Source: Pseudomonas sp. (GTDB lineage: Bacteria > Pseudomonadota > Gammaproteobacteria > Pseudomonadales > Pseudomonadaceae). From it: 64,000 nt of DNA. The stretch lies in contig JAUYKV010000045.1 of the NCBI GenBank assembly GCA_030699825.1, positions 20,270 through 84,269 of the forward strand, given 5' to 3'. The position numbers and the translations under genes were made by a program. Position 1 is the stretch's first letter. The number at the start of each line of letters is the position of its first letter. Below, piece after piece: positions 11,531 through 22,200 of this stretch. The notes beneath the pieces are model-generated. The model did not search any database, was not told the DNA's origin, and saw nothing but the letters and a program-made list of their open reading frames with translations.

Positions 11531-13381
11531 ATGTCCTTTGCCTCCCTCGGTCTCTCCGAGGCTTTAGTCCGCGCCATCGAGGCAGCGGGCTACACCGAGC
11601 CCACCCCAGTGCAACAGCGGGCCATTCCCGCCGTGTTGCAAGGCCGCGACCTGATGGTTGCCGCCCAGACCGGGACGGGTAAAACCGGCGGTTTCGCCTT
11701 GCCAATCCTCGAAATGCTGTTTCCCAACGGCCATCCGGATCGCGAGCACCGTCACGGCCCGAAACAACCACGCGTGCTGGTGCTGACCCCCACTCGCGAA
11801 CTGGCGGCCCAGGTCCACCAGAGCTTCAAGGTCTATGCCCGTGACCTGAAGTTCGTCAGCACCTGCATCTTCGGTGGTGTCGGCATGAACCCTCAGGTGC
11901 AAGCCATGGCCAAGGGCGTCGACGTCCTGGTGGCCTGCCCCGGTCGCCTGCTCGACCTGGTCGGCCAGCGTGCCGTGGATTTGTCCCACGTGGAAATCCT
12001 GGTACTGGACGAAGCCGACCGCATGCTCGACATGGGCTTCGTGCATGACGTGAAGAAGGTCCTCGCGCGCCTGCCGAGCAAACGGCAGAACCTGCTGTTC
12101 TCGGCGACCTTCTCCAAAGACATCACCGATCTGGCCGGCAAGCTGCTGCACAACCCCGAGCGCATCGAGGTCACGCCGCCGAACACCACGGTCGAGCGCA
12201 TCGAACAGCGGGTATTCCGCCTGCAGGCCAGCCACAAGCGCGCCCTGCTCGCCCACCTGATCAGCGCCGGCGCTTGGGAACAGGTGCTGGTGTTCACCCG
12301 CACCAAGCACGGTGCCAACCGCCTGGCCGAGTACCTCGACAAGCACGGCCTGGCGTCCGTGGCGATTCATGGCAACAAGAGCCAGAACGCCCGCACCAAG
12401 GCCCTGGCCGACTTCAAGGCCGGTAACGTGCGAATCATGGTCGCCACCGACATCGCCGCCCGCGGCCTGGACATCGACCAGTTGCCCCATGTGGTCAACT
12501 TCGAGCTGCCGAATATCGAGGAAGACTACGTCCACCGCATCGGCCGCACCGGCCGTGCCGGTCGTAGCGGCGAGGCGATCTCGCTGGTCGCGCCCGATGA
12601 AGAAAAACTGCTCAAGGGCATCGAGCGCATGACCAAGCAGAAGATCGCCGATGGCGACCTGCTCGGTTTCGACGCCAGCACGGTCGAGGCCGAGCGTCCG
12701 GAAGTGCGCGAGCCGCAGAAGCCACGCCAGCCCCGCGGCGCCAAGCCCGCAGGCGAACGCCACGGCGGCGGGCGCAAGGACAAGGGCAAGGACAGCGGCA
12801 AGGCCAAGCCTCAGGCCGCCCGCTCGCAGCAGCCACGCAGCGCACAAACCGGCCGCGCCGCCGCACCGGCAGTACCCGCCCTGCCGCCGGATCGGGCGCC
12901 GGATGAATTCCGCGACGACGAAATCGATAACTTCGGTAATCGGGCCGACTATGTCAGCCCACACCAGAACAAGCAGCAGAACCGTGGCCGTCGGCCCGGT
13001 GCGCCTGCTTCGGGCCCCAGCGCCAGCAACGGTGTTGGTCAGGCGCCGCGTACCCCCAGCAATAACCCGCGCAGCGGCGCAGGGGCAGGTGCCGGCAACC
13101 AAGGCAAACGTCAGGGTGCTGGCGGCGGCCAAGGGCGCAATAGCTCCGGTCGTGCCCGTCCGTCACGCGACTCGCGCGAGATCACCACGTCGCTCAACCG
13201 CGACGAACTGCCACGTCAGGAGGGCGCCGTTAAAAGCCCGCGCGACAAGCAGCCGGTGATCGTGCACAAGGGATCGCGCAGCACCGAGCGCTTCCCGACG
13301 CCCGAGCAGCTCGACCAGCTGCCGAGCAGTCGTCCGCGCGGCGAGAAGCCTGCACTGCTGACGCGTAATCGCGAAAGCTAA
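11531..13381 (+). CDS. rhlE: RhlE-type DEAD-box RNA helicase
   Basis: 616 residues. The core carries the Q motif ([13 protein letters not shown]), Walker [19 protein letters not shown] ([10 protein letters not shown]), SAT (FSATFSKD), ARGLDID and [11 protein letters not shown] within residues 1-375. A long low-complexity, Lys/Arg/Gly/Gln-rich basic tail (about 390-616) follows, with [10 protein letters not shown] and [24 protein letters not shown] stretches typical of pseudomonad RhlE proteins. The tail probably adds RNA affinity. Start ATG 11531. The gene ends in a strong hairpin terminator region. Confidence 0.93.
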   Translation: MSFASLGLSEALVRAIEAAGYTEPTPVQQRAIPAVLQGRDLMVAAQTGTGKTGGFALPILEMLFPNGHPDREHRHGPKQPRVLVLTPTRELAAQVHQSFKVYARDLKFVSTCIFGGVGMNPQVQAMAKGVDVLVACPGRLLDLVGQRAVDLSHVEILVLDEADRMLDMGFVHDVKKVLARLPSKRQNLLFSATFSKDITDLAGKLLHNPERIEVTPPNTTVERIEQRVFRLQASHKRALLAHLISAGAWEQVLVFTRTKHGANRLAEYLDKHGLASVAIHGNKSQNARTKALADFKAGNVRIMVATDIAARGLDIDQLPHVVNFELPNIEEDYVHRIGRTGRAGRSGEAISLVAPDEEKLLKGIERMTKQKIADGDLLGFDASTVEAERPEVREPQKPRQPRGAKPAGERHGGGRKDKGKDSGKAKPQAARSQQPRSAQTGRAAAPAVPALPPDRAPDEFRDDEIDNFGNRADYVSPHQNKQQNRGRRPGAPASGPSASNGVGQAPRTPSNNPRSGAGAGAGNQGKRQGAGGGQGRNSSGRARPSRDSREITTSLNRDELPRQEGAVKSPRDKQPVIVHKGSRSTERFPTPEQLDQLPSSRPRGEKPALLTRNRES

Positions 13382-13396
13382 GCAACGCTGTTAACC

Positions 13397-13424
13397 ACAA
13401 CGCCGACCTCAGGGTCGGCGTTGT
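13397..13424 (+). terminator. hairpin after rhlE
   Basis: Stem ACAACGCCGACC / GGTCGGCGTTGT, 15 bases past the rhlE stop, followed by CGTTTC rather than a clean T-run. It works together with the second hairpin at 13441. Confidence 0.6.
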
Positions 13425-13440
13425 CGTTTCTGCACTCGCA

Positions 13441-13472
13441 AAAACGCCGACCCTGGGGTCGGCGTTTTTTTT
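13441..13472. terminator. bidirectional terminator between rhlE and yceI
   Basis: Stem AAAACGCCGACC / GGTCGGCGTTTT followed by T8 on the plus strand and preceded by A-rich sequence. It can therefore end both rhlE (plus) and yceI (minus). The stem core repeats that of the hairpin at 13397. Confidence 0.85.
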
Positions 13473-13490
13473 GCGCTACACGGCTTTGGC

Positions 13491-14069
13491 TTACTGGCGC
13501 ACGCCTTCGACCGAGATGATCAGCTCGACTTCAGAAGACGCCGGACCGAGATCCTTCTCGATGGCGAAGTCCTTCAGCTTGAGTGTGGTGCTGCCGGCAA
13601 AGCCGGCGCGGTAGCCGCCCCACGGGTCTTCGCCCTGGCCAATGAAGGTCGCGGCGATCACCACCGGCTTGGTCACGCCGTTGAGCGTCAGGTTGCCGGT
13701 GATGTCGGCCGTGCCTTCGCCGGTGGATTTCACCGAAGTAGACTCGAAGGTTGCAGTCGGGTGCTTGTCGACGCTGAGGAAGTCATCGCTGCGGAGATGC
13801 TTGTCGCGCTCGGCATGGTTGGTGTCGACGCTGGCGGTGTTCAGCGTCACGCTGACCTTGCTCGCTTGCGGGTTCTTGTCGTCGAAGCTGAAGCTGCCGT
13901 CAAAGTCCTTGAAGGTGCCGTACAACCAGCTGTAACCCAGGTGACTGATCTTGAAATTGACGAAGGCGTGCTGGCCTTGCTTGTCGATGGCGTAATCGGC
14001 GGCCATGGCCTGACCTGCGCCGAGCAGTGCAGTACCGAGGGCCAGGGCGGCGAGGGTTTTCTTCAACAT
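13491..14069 (-). CDS. YceI-family periplasmic protein
   Basis: 192 residues. The signal peptide is [20 protein letters not shown], with cleavage after AMA. The YceI lipocalin-like barrel follows ([20 protein letters not shown], then [20 protein letters not shown] and the C-terminal [11 protein letters not shown]). Start ATG 14069 has AAGGAG 7 bases upstream. Family members bind isoprenoid/quinone-like lipids; the P. aeruginosa neighbour-equivalent has been called PasP. It pairs with the cytochrome b561 gene upstream on the same strand, a common YceI-b561 partnership. Confidence 0.88.
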   Translation of the reverse strand: MLKKTLAALALGTALLGAGQAMAADYAIDKQGQHAFVNFKISHLGYSWLYGTFKDFDGSFSFDDKNPQASKVSVTLNTASVDTNHAERDKHLRSDDFLSVDKHPTATFESTSVKSTGEGTADITGNLTLNGVTKPVVIAATFIGQGEDPWGGYRAGFAGSTTLKLKDFAIEKDLGPASSEVELIISVEGVRQ

Positions 14070-14133
14070 GGGCATACTCCTTGTGAGGTTGAGCAATTCG
14101 GCACGCGAAATGTCCCGCGCACCTGGAACGGTT

Positions 14134-14679
14134 TCAGCGACCGAACATGCGGCTTAGCGTGCGGTCACGGTCGATAAAGTGATGTTTCAGTGCGGCCAGG
14201 GCGTGAATGCCGGCAAAAATCACCAGAGCCCAACCGAGGTATTCATGCACCAGGCCGGCAATATCTTCCTGGTTGGCAATGCCGGTGATGGTCGCTGGCA
14301 CCGCGAACAGGCCGAACACCCCGATACTCCGGCCATCGGCGGTGGAAATCAGGTAGCCGGAGAGCATCAACACGATCAAGCCCAAATAGAGAAAGGCGTG
14401 ACCGAGCCTGGCGCCCAGTCGGGTTAGCCGGTCATGGCTGGGCAAGCTGGCCGGCGGCGGGCTGATCCAGCGCCAGAGCATGCGCCCGAGCATGACCATG
14501 AACAGCAGGATGCCGATGCTCTTGTGCAGATCCGGCGCGGTCTTGTACCAACTGCTGTAGTAATCCAGGCCGACCATCCAGTAGCCCAGCCCGAACAGGC
14601 CAAAAACCGCCACTGCCACCAGCCAATGCAAGGCGATGCTGATCAAACCGTAATGGGAGGGGGTGTTGCGCCACTGCAT
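14134..14679 (-). CDS. cytochrome b561 (YodB/CybB family)
   Basis: 181 residues with four transmembrane helices. The b-type haem ligands are visible as His in SIALHWLVA (helix 1), [10 protein letters not shown] (helix 2), and the C-terminal [20 protein letters not shown] region. Start ATG 14679 ([19 protein letters not shown]) matches the family N-terminus. It likely passes electrons in the inner membrane and is probably co-transcribed with the downstream yceI gene (64-bp gap). Confidence 0.88.
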   Translation of the reverse strand: MQWRNTPSHYGLISIALHWLVAVAVFGLFGLGYWMVGLDYYSSWYKTAPDLHKSIGILLFMVMLGRMLWRWISPPPASLPSHDRLTRLGARLGHAFLYLGLIVLMLSGYLISTADGRSIGVFGLFAVPATITGIANQEDIAGLVHEYLGWALVIFAGIHALAALKHHFIDRDRTLSRMFGR

Positions 14680-14878
14680 CGAGAAGGCCCGCACAGAAAG
14701 TTCGCCAAGAAAATGATCAGGCAAGGGTAGCGGCAAATCTATCGATTAAAAGCGGAATTTTTCGCTTTGAAATATCGGGAAATACGATGCTTAGGCTGTG
14801 AATTTCACCTCGCCGACCATGGTGCACATGGGCAGGGAGGCATCTGATAGGCTTGCCACTGATGATCAAGAGAGACCG

Positions 14879-15147
14879 AGGGTCTGTTCCCGTTTCATTC
14901 GCGAGCCGCGTTGCAGCGAGAAATGGCCCCCGGTTAGGCGCAGGACGCAGGTAATGGTCGCTCCCTTGCCAAGTCCTGCAACAACAGCGGGGGGCCATTT
15001 CCCGCGCAACCCTGCGGGCCGGGCCTGTTTTTACGCGATGCAGCGTTTCTCGATGCCTATTTGGAATGACCAAACCTCGCATCTCGTGCCTTGCCTCGCG
15101 TAAAAACAGGCTCCGGCGCGACCGCGAATAAAACGGGAACAGACCCT
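14879..15147. mobile_element. 269-bp nested inverted-repeat element abutting the bioA start
   Basis: The ends are 25-bp inverted repeats matching at 24 positions. The left end (14879-14903) begins AGGGTCTGTTCCCGTTT; the right end (15123-15147) ends AAACGGGAACAGACCCT. Inside are two further inverted pairs: GAAATGGCCCCC near 14919 with GGGGGGCCATTTC ending near 15001, and CCGGGCCTGTTTTTACGCG near 15019 with CGCGTAAAAACAGGCTCCGG at 15097. No coding frame. The right end stops 2 bases before the bioA ATG. The remaining gap, 14680-14878, shows no gene. Confidence 0.7.
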
Positions 15148-15149
15148 AG

Positions 15150-16556
15150 ATGAGCCTGAACGACCACTGGATGCAGCGCGACCTGAATGTGCTCTGGCAT
15201 CCCTGCACCCAGATGAAAGATCACGAACAGCTGCCCCTGGTGCCGATCAAGCGCGGTGAAGGGGTCTGGCTGGAAGACTTCGACGGCAAGCGTTACCTCG
15301 ACGCCGTCAGCTCCTGGTGGGTCAACGTGTTTGGCCATGCCAACCCGCGGATCAACCAGCGCATCAAGGACCAGGTCGACCAACTGGAGCACGTGATCCT
15401 CGCCGGCTTCAGCCATCAGCCGGTAATCGAGTTGTCCGAGCGCCTGGTCAAGCTGACCCCGGCCGGCCTCGACCGGGTGTTCTATGCCGACAACGGTTCA
15501 TCCTGTATCGAAGTCGCGCTGAAGATGAGCTTTCACTACTGGCTGAACGTCGGCAAACCCGAGAAAAAGCGCTTCGTCACCCTGACCAACAGCTACCACG
15601 GCGAAACCATCGCGGCCATGTCGGTCGGCGATGTCGCGCTGTTCACCGACACCTACAAGGCGCTGCTGCTGGACACCATCAAGGTGCCCAGCCCGGACTG
15701 TTATTTGCGCCCCGACGGCGTGAGCTGGGAAGCCCACTCGCGGGCCATGTTCGCCCATATGGAGCAAACCCTGGCCGAGCACGGCCATGAGGTGGCGGCG
15801 GTGATAGTCGAGCCGCTGATTCAGGGCGCCGGCGGCATGCGCATGTACCATCCGGTCTACCTCAGGCTGCTGCGCGAGGCTTGCGACCGCTATGGCGTGC
15901 ATCTGATCCACGACGAGATCGCCGTCGGCTTCGGCCGTACCGGGACGATGTTCGCTTGCGAGCAGGCCGGCATCCGTCCGGACTTCCTCTGCCTGTCCAA
16001 GGCCCTGACCGGTGGCTACCTGCCGCTGGCCGCCTGCCTGACCACCGACACCATCTACCAGGCGTTCTACGACGACTACAACACCCTGCGCGCCTTTCTC
16101 CACTCGCACAGCTACACCGGCAATCCGCTGGCCTGTGCCGCAGCCCTGGCGACCCTGGATATCTTCGAGCAGGACAACGTCATCGAGGCCAACAAGGCTT
16201 TGGCCGCGCGCATGGCCAGCGCCACCGCGCACCTGGTCGATCACCCGCATGTCGCCGAAGTGCGCCAGACCGGCATGGCCCTGGCCATCGAAATGGTCCA
16301 GGACAAGGCGAGCAAGACCGCCTACCCCTGGCAGGAACGGCGCGGCCTCAAGGTTTATCAGCACGCCCTGCAACGGGGCGCCCTGCTGCGCCCGCTGGGC
16401 AGCGTGGTGTATTTCCTGCCGCCCTATGTGATCACCGAGGAGCAGATCGACTTCCTCGCCGAGGTGGCCAGCGAAGGCATCGATATCGCCACGCGCAACT
16501 CGGTCAGCGTGGCCGTGGGCAACAATCGCTACCCGGGCTTTCGCGATCCGGGTTGA
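15150..16556 (+). CDS. bioA: BioA, adenosylmethionine-8-amino-7-oxononanoate aminotransferase
   Basis: PLP aminotransferase making 7,8-diaminopelargonate in biotin synthesis, with SAM as amino donor. 468 residues from ATG 15150. Motifs: LWHPCTQMKDHE near residue 15, DAVSSWWVNVFGHANPRIN, DNGSSCIEVALKMS, IHDEIAVGFGRTG with the PLP-contacting Asp, and the lysine in LCLSKALTGGYLPLA. No other bio genes are adjacent. The usual Shine-Dalgarno position is taken by the end of an inverted-repeat element (GGGAACAGACCCTAG-ATG), so initiation signals are unusual. Confidence 0.95.
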   Translation: MSLNDHWMQRDLNVLWHPCTQMKDHEQLPLVPIKRGEGVWLEDFDGKRYLDAVSSWWVNVFGHANPRINQRIKDQVDQLEHVILAGFSHQPVIELSERLVKLTPAGLDRVFYADNGSSCIEVALKMSFHYWLNVGKPEKKRFVTLTNSYHGETIAAMSVGDVALFTDTYKALLLDTIKVPSPDCYLRPDGVSWEAHSRAMFAHMEQTLAEHGHEVAAVIVEPLIQGAGGMRMYHPVYLRLLREACDRYGVHLIHDEIAVGFGRTGTMFACEQAGIRPDFLCLSKALTGGYLPLAACLTTDTIYQAFYDDYNTLRAFLHSHSYTGNPLACAAALATLDIFEQDNVIEANKALAARMASATAHLVDHPHVAEVRQTGMALAIEMVQDKASKTAYPWQERRGLKVYQHALQRGALLRPLGSVVYFLPPYVITEEQIDFLAEVASEGIDIATRNSVSVAVGNNRYPGFRDPG

Positions 16557-16702
16557 CGACATAAGTCGCAGGGCGGATGGCGCTTCAGCCATCAACCCTT
16601 GCGCTATTGCGGCGGATGAAAAGAACCTCATCCACCCGGAAAGCGGTGCGCACGGCGCACCCTACGGCTAGAATTTACGCCTTTGCTTCAGGTTCGCCTC
16701 CT

Positions 16703-17422
16703 ATGCGCCTATCCCGCTTCTTTATCGACGCCCCGCTCGCTCTCGGCCAGCATCAGTTGCCGGAAACCCAGGCTCACTATATCGGCCGCGTATTGCGCCA
16801 TGCCGTTGGCGATGCCGTACAACTGTTCGACGGCAGCGGCAACGAGTTTCTCGGCGAGCTGATCGAGGTCGGCAAGAAGGTCGTGCGTGTTGAATTGCGC
16901 GAAGCCTTCACCGGCCTGGCCGAGTCGCCGCTGCATATCCACCTGGGCCAGGGCCTGTCGCGGGGCGAGCGGATGGACTGGGCGATCCAGAAGGCCAGCG
17001 AACTGGGAGCCAATGCCATCACCCCGATTGTCAGCGAGCGCTGCGAGGTGCGCCTGAAAGACGAGCGTGCCGACAAGCGCATGGCCCATTGGCGCCAGGT
17101 GGCGATCAGTGCCTGCGAACAGTGCGGCCGCTCGGTGATTCCGCTCATTCACCCGCCCCTCGCTCTTGCCGACTGGCTCGAGCAGAGCGAGGCGGAGTTG
17201 AAGCTGGTGCTGCACCCGGTGGCCGAGCCGCTGGCCAGTCACGGCAAACCGCAGTCGCTGGCCTTTCTGATCGGCCCCGAAGGCGGCCTGACGGACGCCG
17301 AAGTGGCACAGGCCAAGAGCCACGGCTTCCACGCCGCACGCCTGGGGCCGCGCGTGCTCCGCACGGAAACCGCGCCAGTGGTGGCGCTCAGCGTGGCGCA
17401 GCAGCTGTGGGGGGACTTCTAA
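16703..17422 (+). CDS. rsmE: RsmE, 16S rRNA m3U1498 methyltransferase
   Basis: SPOUT methyltransferase of 239 residues that methylates U1498 of 16S rRNA. The N-terminal PUA-like domain starts MRLSRFFIDAPLALGQ. The knotted SAM site shows IGPEGGLTDAEV (about 190) and the C-terminal LGPRVLRTETAPVVALSV. ATG 16703 follows GGTTCGCC and gives the family N-terminus. It follows bioA with about 145 bp between. The gap carries a GGCGCACCCTACGG-type repeat common in pseudomonads. Confidence 0.95.
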   Translation: MRLSRFFIDAPLALGQHQLPETQAHYIGRVLRHAVGDAVQLFDGSGNEFLGELIEVGKKVVRVELREAFTGLAESPLHIHLGQGLSRGERMDWAIQKASELGANAITPIVSERCEVRLKDERADKRMAHWRQVAISACEQCGRSVIPLIHPPLALADWLEQSEAELKLVLHPVAEPLASHGKPQSLAFLIGPEGGLTDAEVAQAKSHGFHAARLGPRVLRTETAPVVALSVAQQLWGDF

Positions 17423-17452
17423 AAAATTGCTGACGCGTACGTAGACGGGCGA

Positions 17453-17640
17453 GGCGCAGCGACAGCCCGCCGGAGGTGTGTCGTACCGGTGATCCACGGC
17501 GCACCGCCTGCGGGTAGGGCGGTCCGGGCGGCGTTCCGATCGGAGCTAGGGCGGCCTCGGAGCGCAGCGACAGCCCGCCAGAATTTATGCCGCGCCCATG
17601 AACCATGGTGCACTGCCTGCGGCGAGTGACACCCTACGAA
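17453..17640. repeat. intergenic repeat region between rsmE and chpC
   Basis: An 18-bp direct repeat GCGCAGCGACAGCCCGCC occurs at 17453-17470 and 17562-17579, each within related GC-rich flanks (GGCGCACCGCCTGCGGGTAG and GGTGCACTGCCTGCGGCGAG). It fills the convergent gap between rsmE and chpC. No ORF with coding character. Confidence 0.6.
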
Positions 17641-17694
17641 TCGCGGACTGCTCGAGGTAATGGGTCGCAGTAGGAGGGAGTTTTTCACAACCTC

Positions 17695-18165
17695 TCAGAT
17701 CAACCCGGCATCTGCCAATTTCTGCTCCAGGCCGATCAGGTCGGGAATCTTCAGCACATCCTCGCCAATCAGCACCGCGTCCAGCTCCAGGGGCGACAGT
17801 GGCACGTCGGCGCGCAGCAGGTCGGCGCCGACCTTTACCGAGCGCGGGATGCCCTGGACCAGCAGGGCGATGAACTTGACCTTGGCGCGCCCGCCGAGGG
17901 CGTTGATGATCGCCACCCGCGCCACGGAACCGACCTGGACCTGACCATCGGAGGCCGCCTCGAACGACAACAGCGGCAGACTCAGGTCACGCCAGCCAAT
18001 CTGGCCGAGGAACCAGGCCGGCATGCCGGCACTGACTTGCGGCGCGCGATAGGCAATCAACTCGGCGATGGCCACGTTGGGCAGCAACAGGGTGCGGTCG
18101 GCCAACGGCACCAGCAAGGCGGTCAGGCTGTTGACGGTGTTCGGGGTGGTTATCGCTTGGCTCAT
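17695..18165 (-). CDS. chpC: ChpC, CheW-like adaptor of the Pil-Chp system
   Basis: 156 residues, one CheW domain (TALLVPLADRTLLLPNVAIA, then WFLGQIGWRDLSLPLLSFE and the C-terminal LSPLELDAVLIGEDVLKIPD). CheW proteins couple the MCP to the histidine kinase. As the last gene of the cluster it is the second CheW homologue beside PilI. It lies 31 bp after chpB on the same strand, so probably one transcript. Confidence 0.9.
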   Translation of the reverse strand: MSQAITTPNTVNSLTALLVPLADRTLLLPNVAIAELIAYRAPQVSAGMPAWFLGQIGWRDLSLPLLSFEAASDGQVQVGSVARVAIINALGGRAKVKFIALLVQGIPRSVKVGADLLRADVPLSPLELDAVLIGEDVLKIPDLIGLEQKLADAGLI

Positions 18166-18196
18166 GAAAACATCCTATACAGGGCGACGCCCCGGA

Positions 18197-19216
18197 TTAA
18201 CTGCACTGCTCGGCCAGATGATTGACCAACCCCGCGGCCAGCTCGCGCGGGTCGGCACTGAAGCTGCTGTAGCCACCCTCGCGCAGGCTGTCCGGCATGC
18301 TCGGGCAGACGCAGGAGTCGCCACGCTGGGTCCAGATCGCCCCGCCCTGGCGCCGCACATAGGCCGCCGCGGCGCTGCCATCGCTGCCCATGCCACTGAA
18401 GGCAATGACGCCGCAGAGGCCGGCAAAGTGCTGGGCCAGATTGAGCATCATCTGATCGATCGACGGGCTGTAGGGTTCCGGCCAGGCACATTCGCTGATC
18501 TGCATGGTGCCTGCGTCGCTGAAGCCCAGTTCACGACTGATCGGCACCACCACCACCTCGCCGCAGCGCACCGTATCGCCGTGCCGCGCCGGATTGACCC
18601 GCCACTGGCTATGCCGACCAACCGCCTGCGGCAGCGCCGACTCGAAACTGGGGTCGATATGCTGAGCATAGACGAAGCCCACCGGCAAACCGCCAGGCAA
18701 GGCGTCGAGGAACGCCTTGATCGCCGCCGGGCCGCCGAGCGAGGCGGCCAGCAACCAGACCTGGCGGGCCGGCTCACCGACCACCAGCGGCGTATCCGCG
18801 AGCACCTGCGGCAGATCCAGACGGGTCGGCCGCTGCGCCTCGGCCAGCAAAGCCTGCAGACTCGGCCCCACCGCTTGCGACGGGTCGCCGACCAGCTTCT
18901 TCAGCTTGCCGAACAGGCGGCGCTCCCAACGCGGATAATTTTCCGAATGCCGCTCCGGAGCATGTCCTTCGCCAAACAGGATCGGCGCGCTAGCCTTTTC
19001 CATCAGCTCGTCGACCAGGGGGAAATCCTCGGACTGGGCCAGGTCGACCAGCCACAGATCGGTCTCGCACGCCGCCAGGGTCGCCTCGTCCAGGCGCGCC
19101 GGATCGCTGTTGAGCACCACCTGATAGCCACTCCCGGTCAACGCCTGCTGCAGCACATGGCGCTGCAGGGAGGTGTCGGCAATGACCGCAATGCGTGCCG
19201 CAGTGTTTTCCGTCAT
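18197..19216 (-). CDS. chpB: ChpB, CheB-like methylesterase of the Pil-Chp system
   Basis: 339 residues. The C-terminal CheB methylesterase domain (about 150-335) has the catalytic triad positions: Ser in LLAASLGGPAAIKAFL, His in VYAQHIDPSF and Asp in FSGMGSDGSAAAAYV. The N-terminal ~110 residues resemble a receiver fold (IAVIADTSLQRHVLQQALTG, LWLVDLAQSEDF) but lack the usual acidic pair, so it may not be phosphorylated. Expected to demethylate PilJ, opposing PilK. It overlaps the chpA 3' end by 4 bases (ATGA), indicating translational coupling. Confidence 0.93.
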   Translation of the reverse strand: MTENTAARIAVIADTSLQRHVLQQALTGSGYQVVLNSDPARLDEATLAACETDLWLVDLAQSEDFPLVDELMEKASAPILFGEGHAPERHSENYPRWERRLFGKLKKLVGDPSQAVGPSLQALLAEAQRPTRLDLPQVLADTPLVVGEPARQVWLLAASLGGPAAIKAFLDALPGGLPVGFVYAQHIDPSFESALPQAVGRHSQWRVNPARHGDTVRCGEVVVVPISRELGFSDAGTMQISECAWPEPYSPSIDQMMLNLAQHFAGLCGVIAFSGMGSDGSAAAAYVRRQGGAIWTQRGDSCVCPSMPDSLREGGYSSFSADPRELAAGLVNHLAEQCS

Positions 19217-22200
19217 GCCGGCATGTCCGGGCGGCGATCCGTCGAGCGACTGTCCATCGGGTGGCGCTCTGCCGGGTGGCGGTCCACCAGTTTCGCAATG
19301 CTCTCGAGCAACAGCGACTCCTGATAGGGCTTGCCGAGGTACTCGTTGACGCCGATGGCCAAGGCGCGCTCGCGGTGCTTCTCGCCGGTACGCGAGGTAA
19401 TCATGATGATCGGCAGGTCTTTCAGGTGCTCGTCGTGACGCACCAGGGTCGCCACTTCGAAACCGTCCATGCGCGGCATTTCGATGTCCAGCAACATGAT
19501 GTCGGGCTTGTGCTCCTGCAATTGGGAGATGGCGTCCACCCCGTCCTTGGCGGTCAATACGTTCATGCCGTTACGCTCGAGCAGACGGCTGGTGACCTTG
19601 CGTACGGTGACCGAGTCGTCCACCACCATGACCAGGGTCGGCCGATCCGCCTCGATTTCCGCGGCGCTCGCCGTGTGGCCGAGCTTGCGCGGCTGGAGCT
19701 GGTTGAGCAGATGCGCATGCAGCACGCGGATGGTGGCCAGCAGGTCGAGAATCACCACCACACGGCCATCGCCGAGGATGGTCGCCCCGGAAATACCGTG
19801 CACGCCGGCGAACTGCGGGCCGAGGCTCTTCACCACGATCTCGCGCGAACCGGCCAGGGAGTCGACCTGCACCGCCACCGCATGTTCGCTGGAACGCACC
19901 AGGATCACCGGCAGCGGCAGGCTCTGCCCCACCAGCTTGGGTTGCTGGCCGTTATTCAGCAGGTCGCCGAGGTAACGCAACTCGTAGGCCTGACCGGCGT
20001 ACTCGAAGTGTGGCGTATCCGTGGTGCCCGTGGCGCTCTGTTCGTAGAGCGCCTCCAGTTCGTAGGGCGAAATCCGCACGATGCCTTCGATGGTGTTCAG
20101 CGGGATGGCGTACAGGTCTTCGCCCGACAACACCATCAGCGCACGGTTGACCGACACGGTGAACGGCAGACGGATGGCGAAGCGGGTCCCCGCGCCCGGC
20201 GTCGAGTCGATGCTCATGGAGCCGCCGAGTTGTTTGACCTCGGAATGCACCACGTCCATGCCGACGCCACGCCCGGAAATCTGGGTGACTGCCGCGGCGG
20301 TGGAGAAGCCGGCCTCGAGGATGAACTGGAGGATTTCGTGATCGCTCAGATCCGACTCCTCGTCCATCAGGCCACGCTCGATAGCCTTGCGCCGCACGGC
20401 ATCGAGCCTGATCCCGCCGCCATCGTCGCTGAGAGTCAGGACGATATCGCCGCCCTCGCGGCCGAGGTTCAGGCGGATAGTGCCCTGCTCCGGCTTGCCG
20501 GCAGCGCGGCGTACCTCGGCCGGCTCGATGCCATGGTCGACCGCGTTGCGCAGCATGTGCTCCAGCGGCGCGACAATGCGTTCGAGCACGCTGCGGTCCA
20601 TCTCACCGTCGGCGTTGCCGAGGACGAATTCGACCTGCTTGCCCAACTCACCGGCGACCTGCCGGACGATCCGCCGCAGCCGCGGGACCAGGCGGTCAAA
20701 GGGCACCATGCGGGTGCGCATCAGGCCTTCCTGCAGCTCGGTATTGACCCGCGCCTGTTGCAACAACAGGGTTTCCGCGTCGCGGCTGCGCATGGCCAGG
20801 GTTTCTTTCAGGTCGAGCAAGTCGGAGGCCGACTCGAACAACGCCCGCGACAGCTGCTGCAACTGCGAGTGGCGGTCCATTTCCAGCGGATCGAAATCCT
20901 CGTAACCGGCGCGCTCGGCCTCGGCCTGGTAGCGACTGAGGATCTGCGCCTGGGTTTCGATATCCAGGCGGCGCAGCTGATCGCGCACCCGGTCGATGGT
21001 CGCTTCCATCTCGCTCAGGGTGAAACCGAAATCGCTGACCTGCTGCTCGACCCGACCGCGGAAGATCGAGGTCTCGCCGGCCAGGTTGACCAGGCCTTCG
21101 AGCAGTTCGGCCGGCACCTTGACCAGCTCCTGCGGGGCGCGACGGGCGGCGGCTTCCTGCGCCGCCTCCTGGGCGCGACGGACGAACGGCAGGACTTTGG
21201 TCACCTGTTCGCGGGCCGGCAGGTCGCTGGCCGCGACTATCGGGGCGACCAGGCCGGGCACCGTGGGCGCAACCGGCTCAACGCCAGCGGCCGCACCCTC
21301 TTCCGCCGCCAGACTGGCCTGCAGGCGCTGACGCAATTGATCGAGTTCTTTCTGCAGCCCCTCGAAACCCGACTGCACATCGAGAAACAGGCTTTCCGGC
21401 CAGGGCGCGCCCTGCAGCAGGGCCTCGCTCAGGTGCGTTTCGAGGTCATGGGTCAGGTTGCCCAGGCGGTTCTGCCCAGCCAGCCGCGCGCCGCCCTTGA
21501 GGGTATGCAGAACACGCAACATGTCATCGATCGCCGCGCCATCGTCGCGGCGCTGATCCCAGCGGCCCATGGCGACTTCCATCGCCTCCAGCAGGTCGTC
21601 GGCCTCTTCCAGGAAGATATCGAGGATGTCCGCTTCGTCATCGTCCCGATCCTGGCTCTGCGCCACCGCCTTGAGTTGCACGGCAGTCGGCATGCTCAGT
21701 TGCTGATCCGGGTTGGCGCGGAAATGCTTGATCGTCTCGATCAACGCATCGCCATCGGCTGGCGCGCGCTTGTCACGCACGGCATCGAGCATCTCGGCCA
21801 GGCGATCGTGGCAAGCCTGAAGCAGGCCGAACAGGTCCTGGCCAGGGCGCAACCGACCATCGGCGAGCCCTTCATAAAGGAATTCGAGTTCATGGGCGAG
21901 GTCGCCAATCTCGCGAATTTCAGCCATGCGCGCGCCGCCCTTGAGGGTGTGCAGGTCGCGTTGCAGGGATTCCAGCTCGAGGCTGTTGTCGACGTCGTCC
22001 ATCCAGCGCTGCAGGGCCGCACCGGAGCTGTCGATAATGTCGAAACCTTCCTCGAGGAAGATCTCCACCAGTTCCTGATCGGGCTGATCCTCGAACGCTG
22101 CTGCCGAAGGCATGCCAGCGTCGCTTGCCGCGGTTTCAGTGACGGCCGGCGACGGCCTCGGCGAGTCGACTGGCAACGGATCCGACTCAGGTTCAGATTC

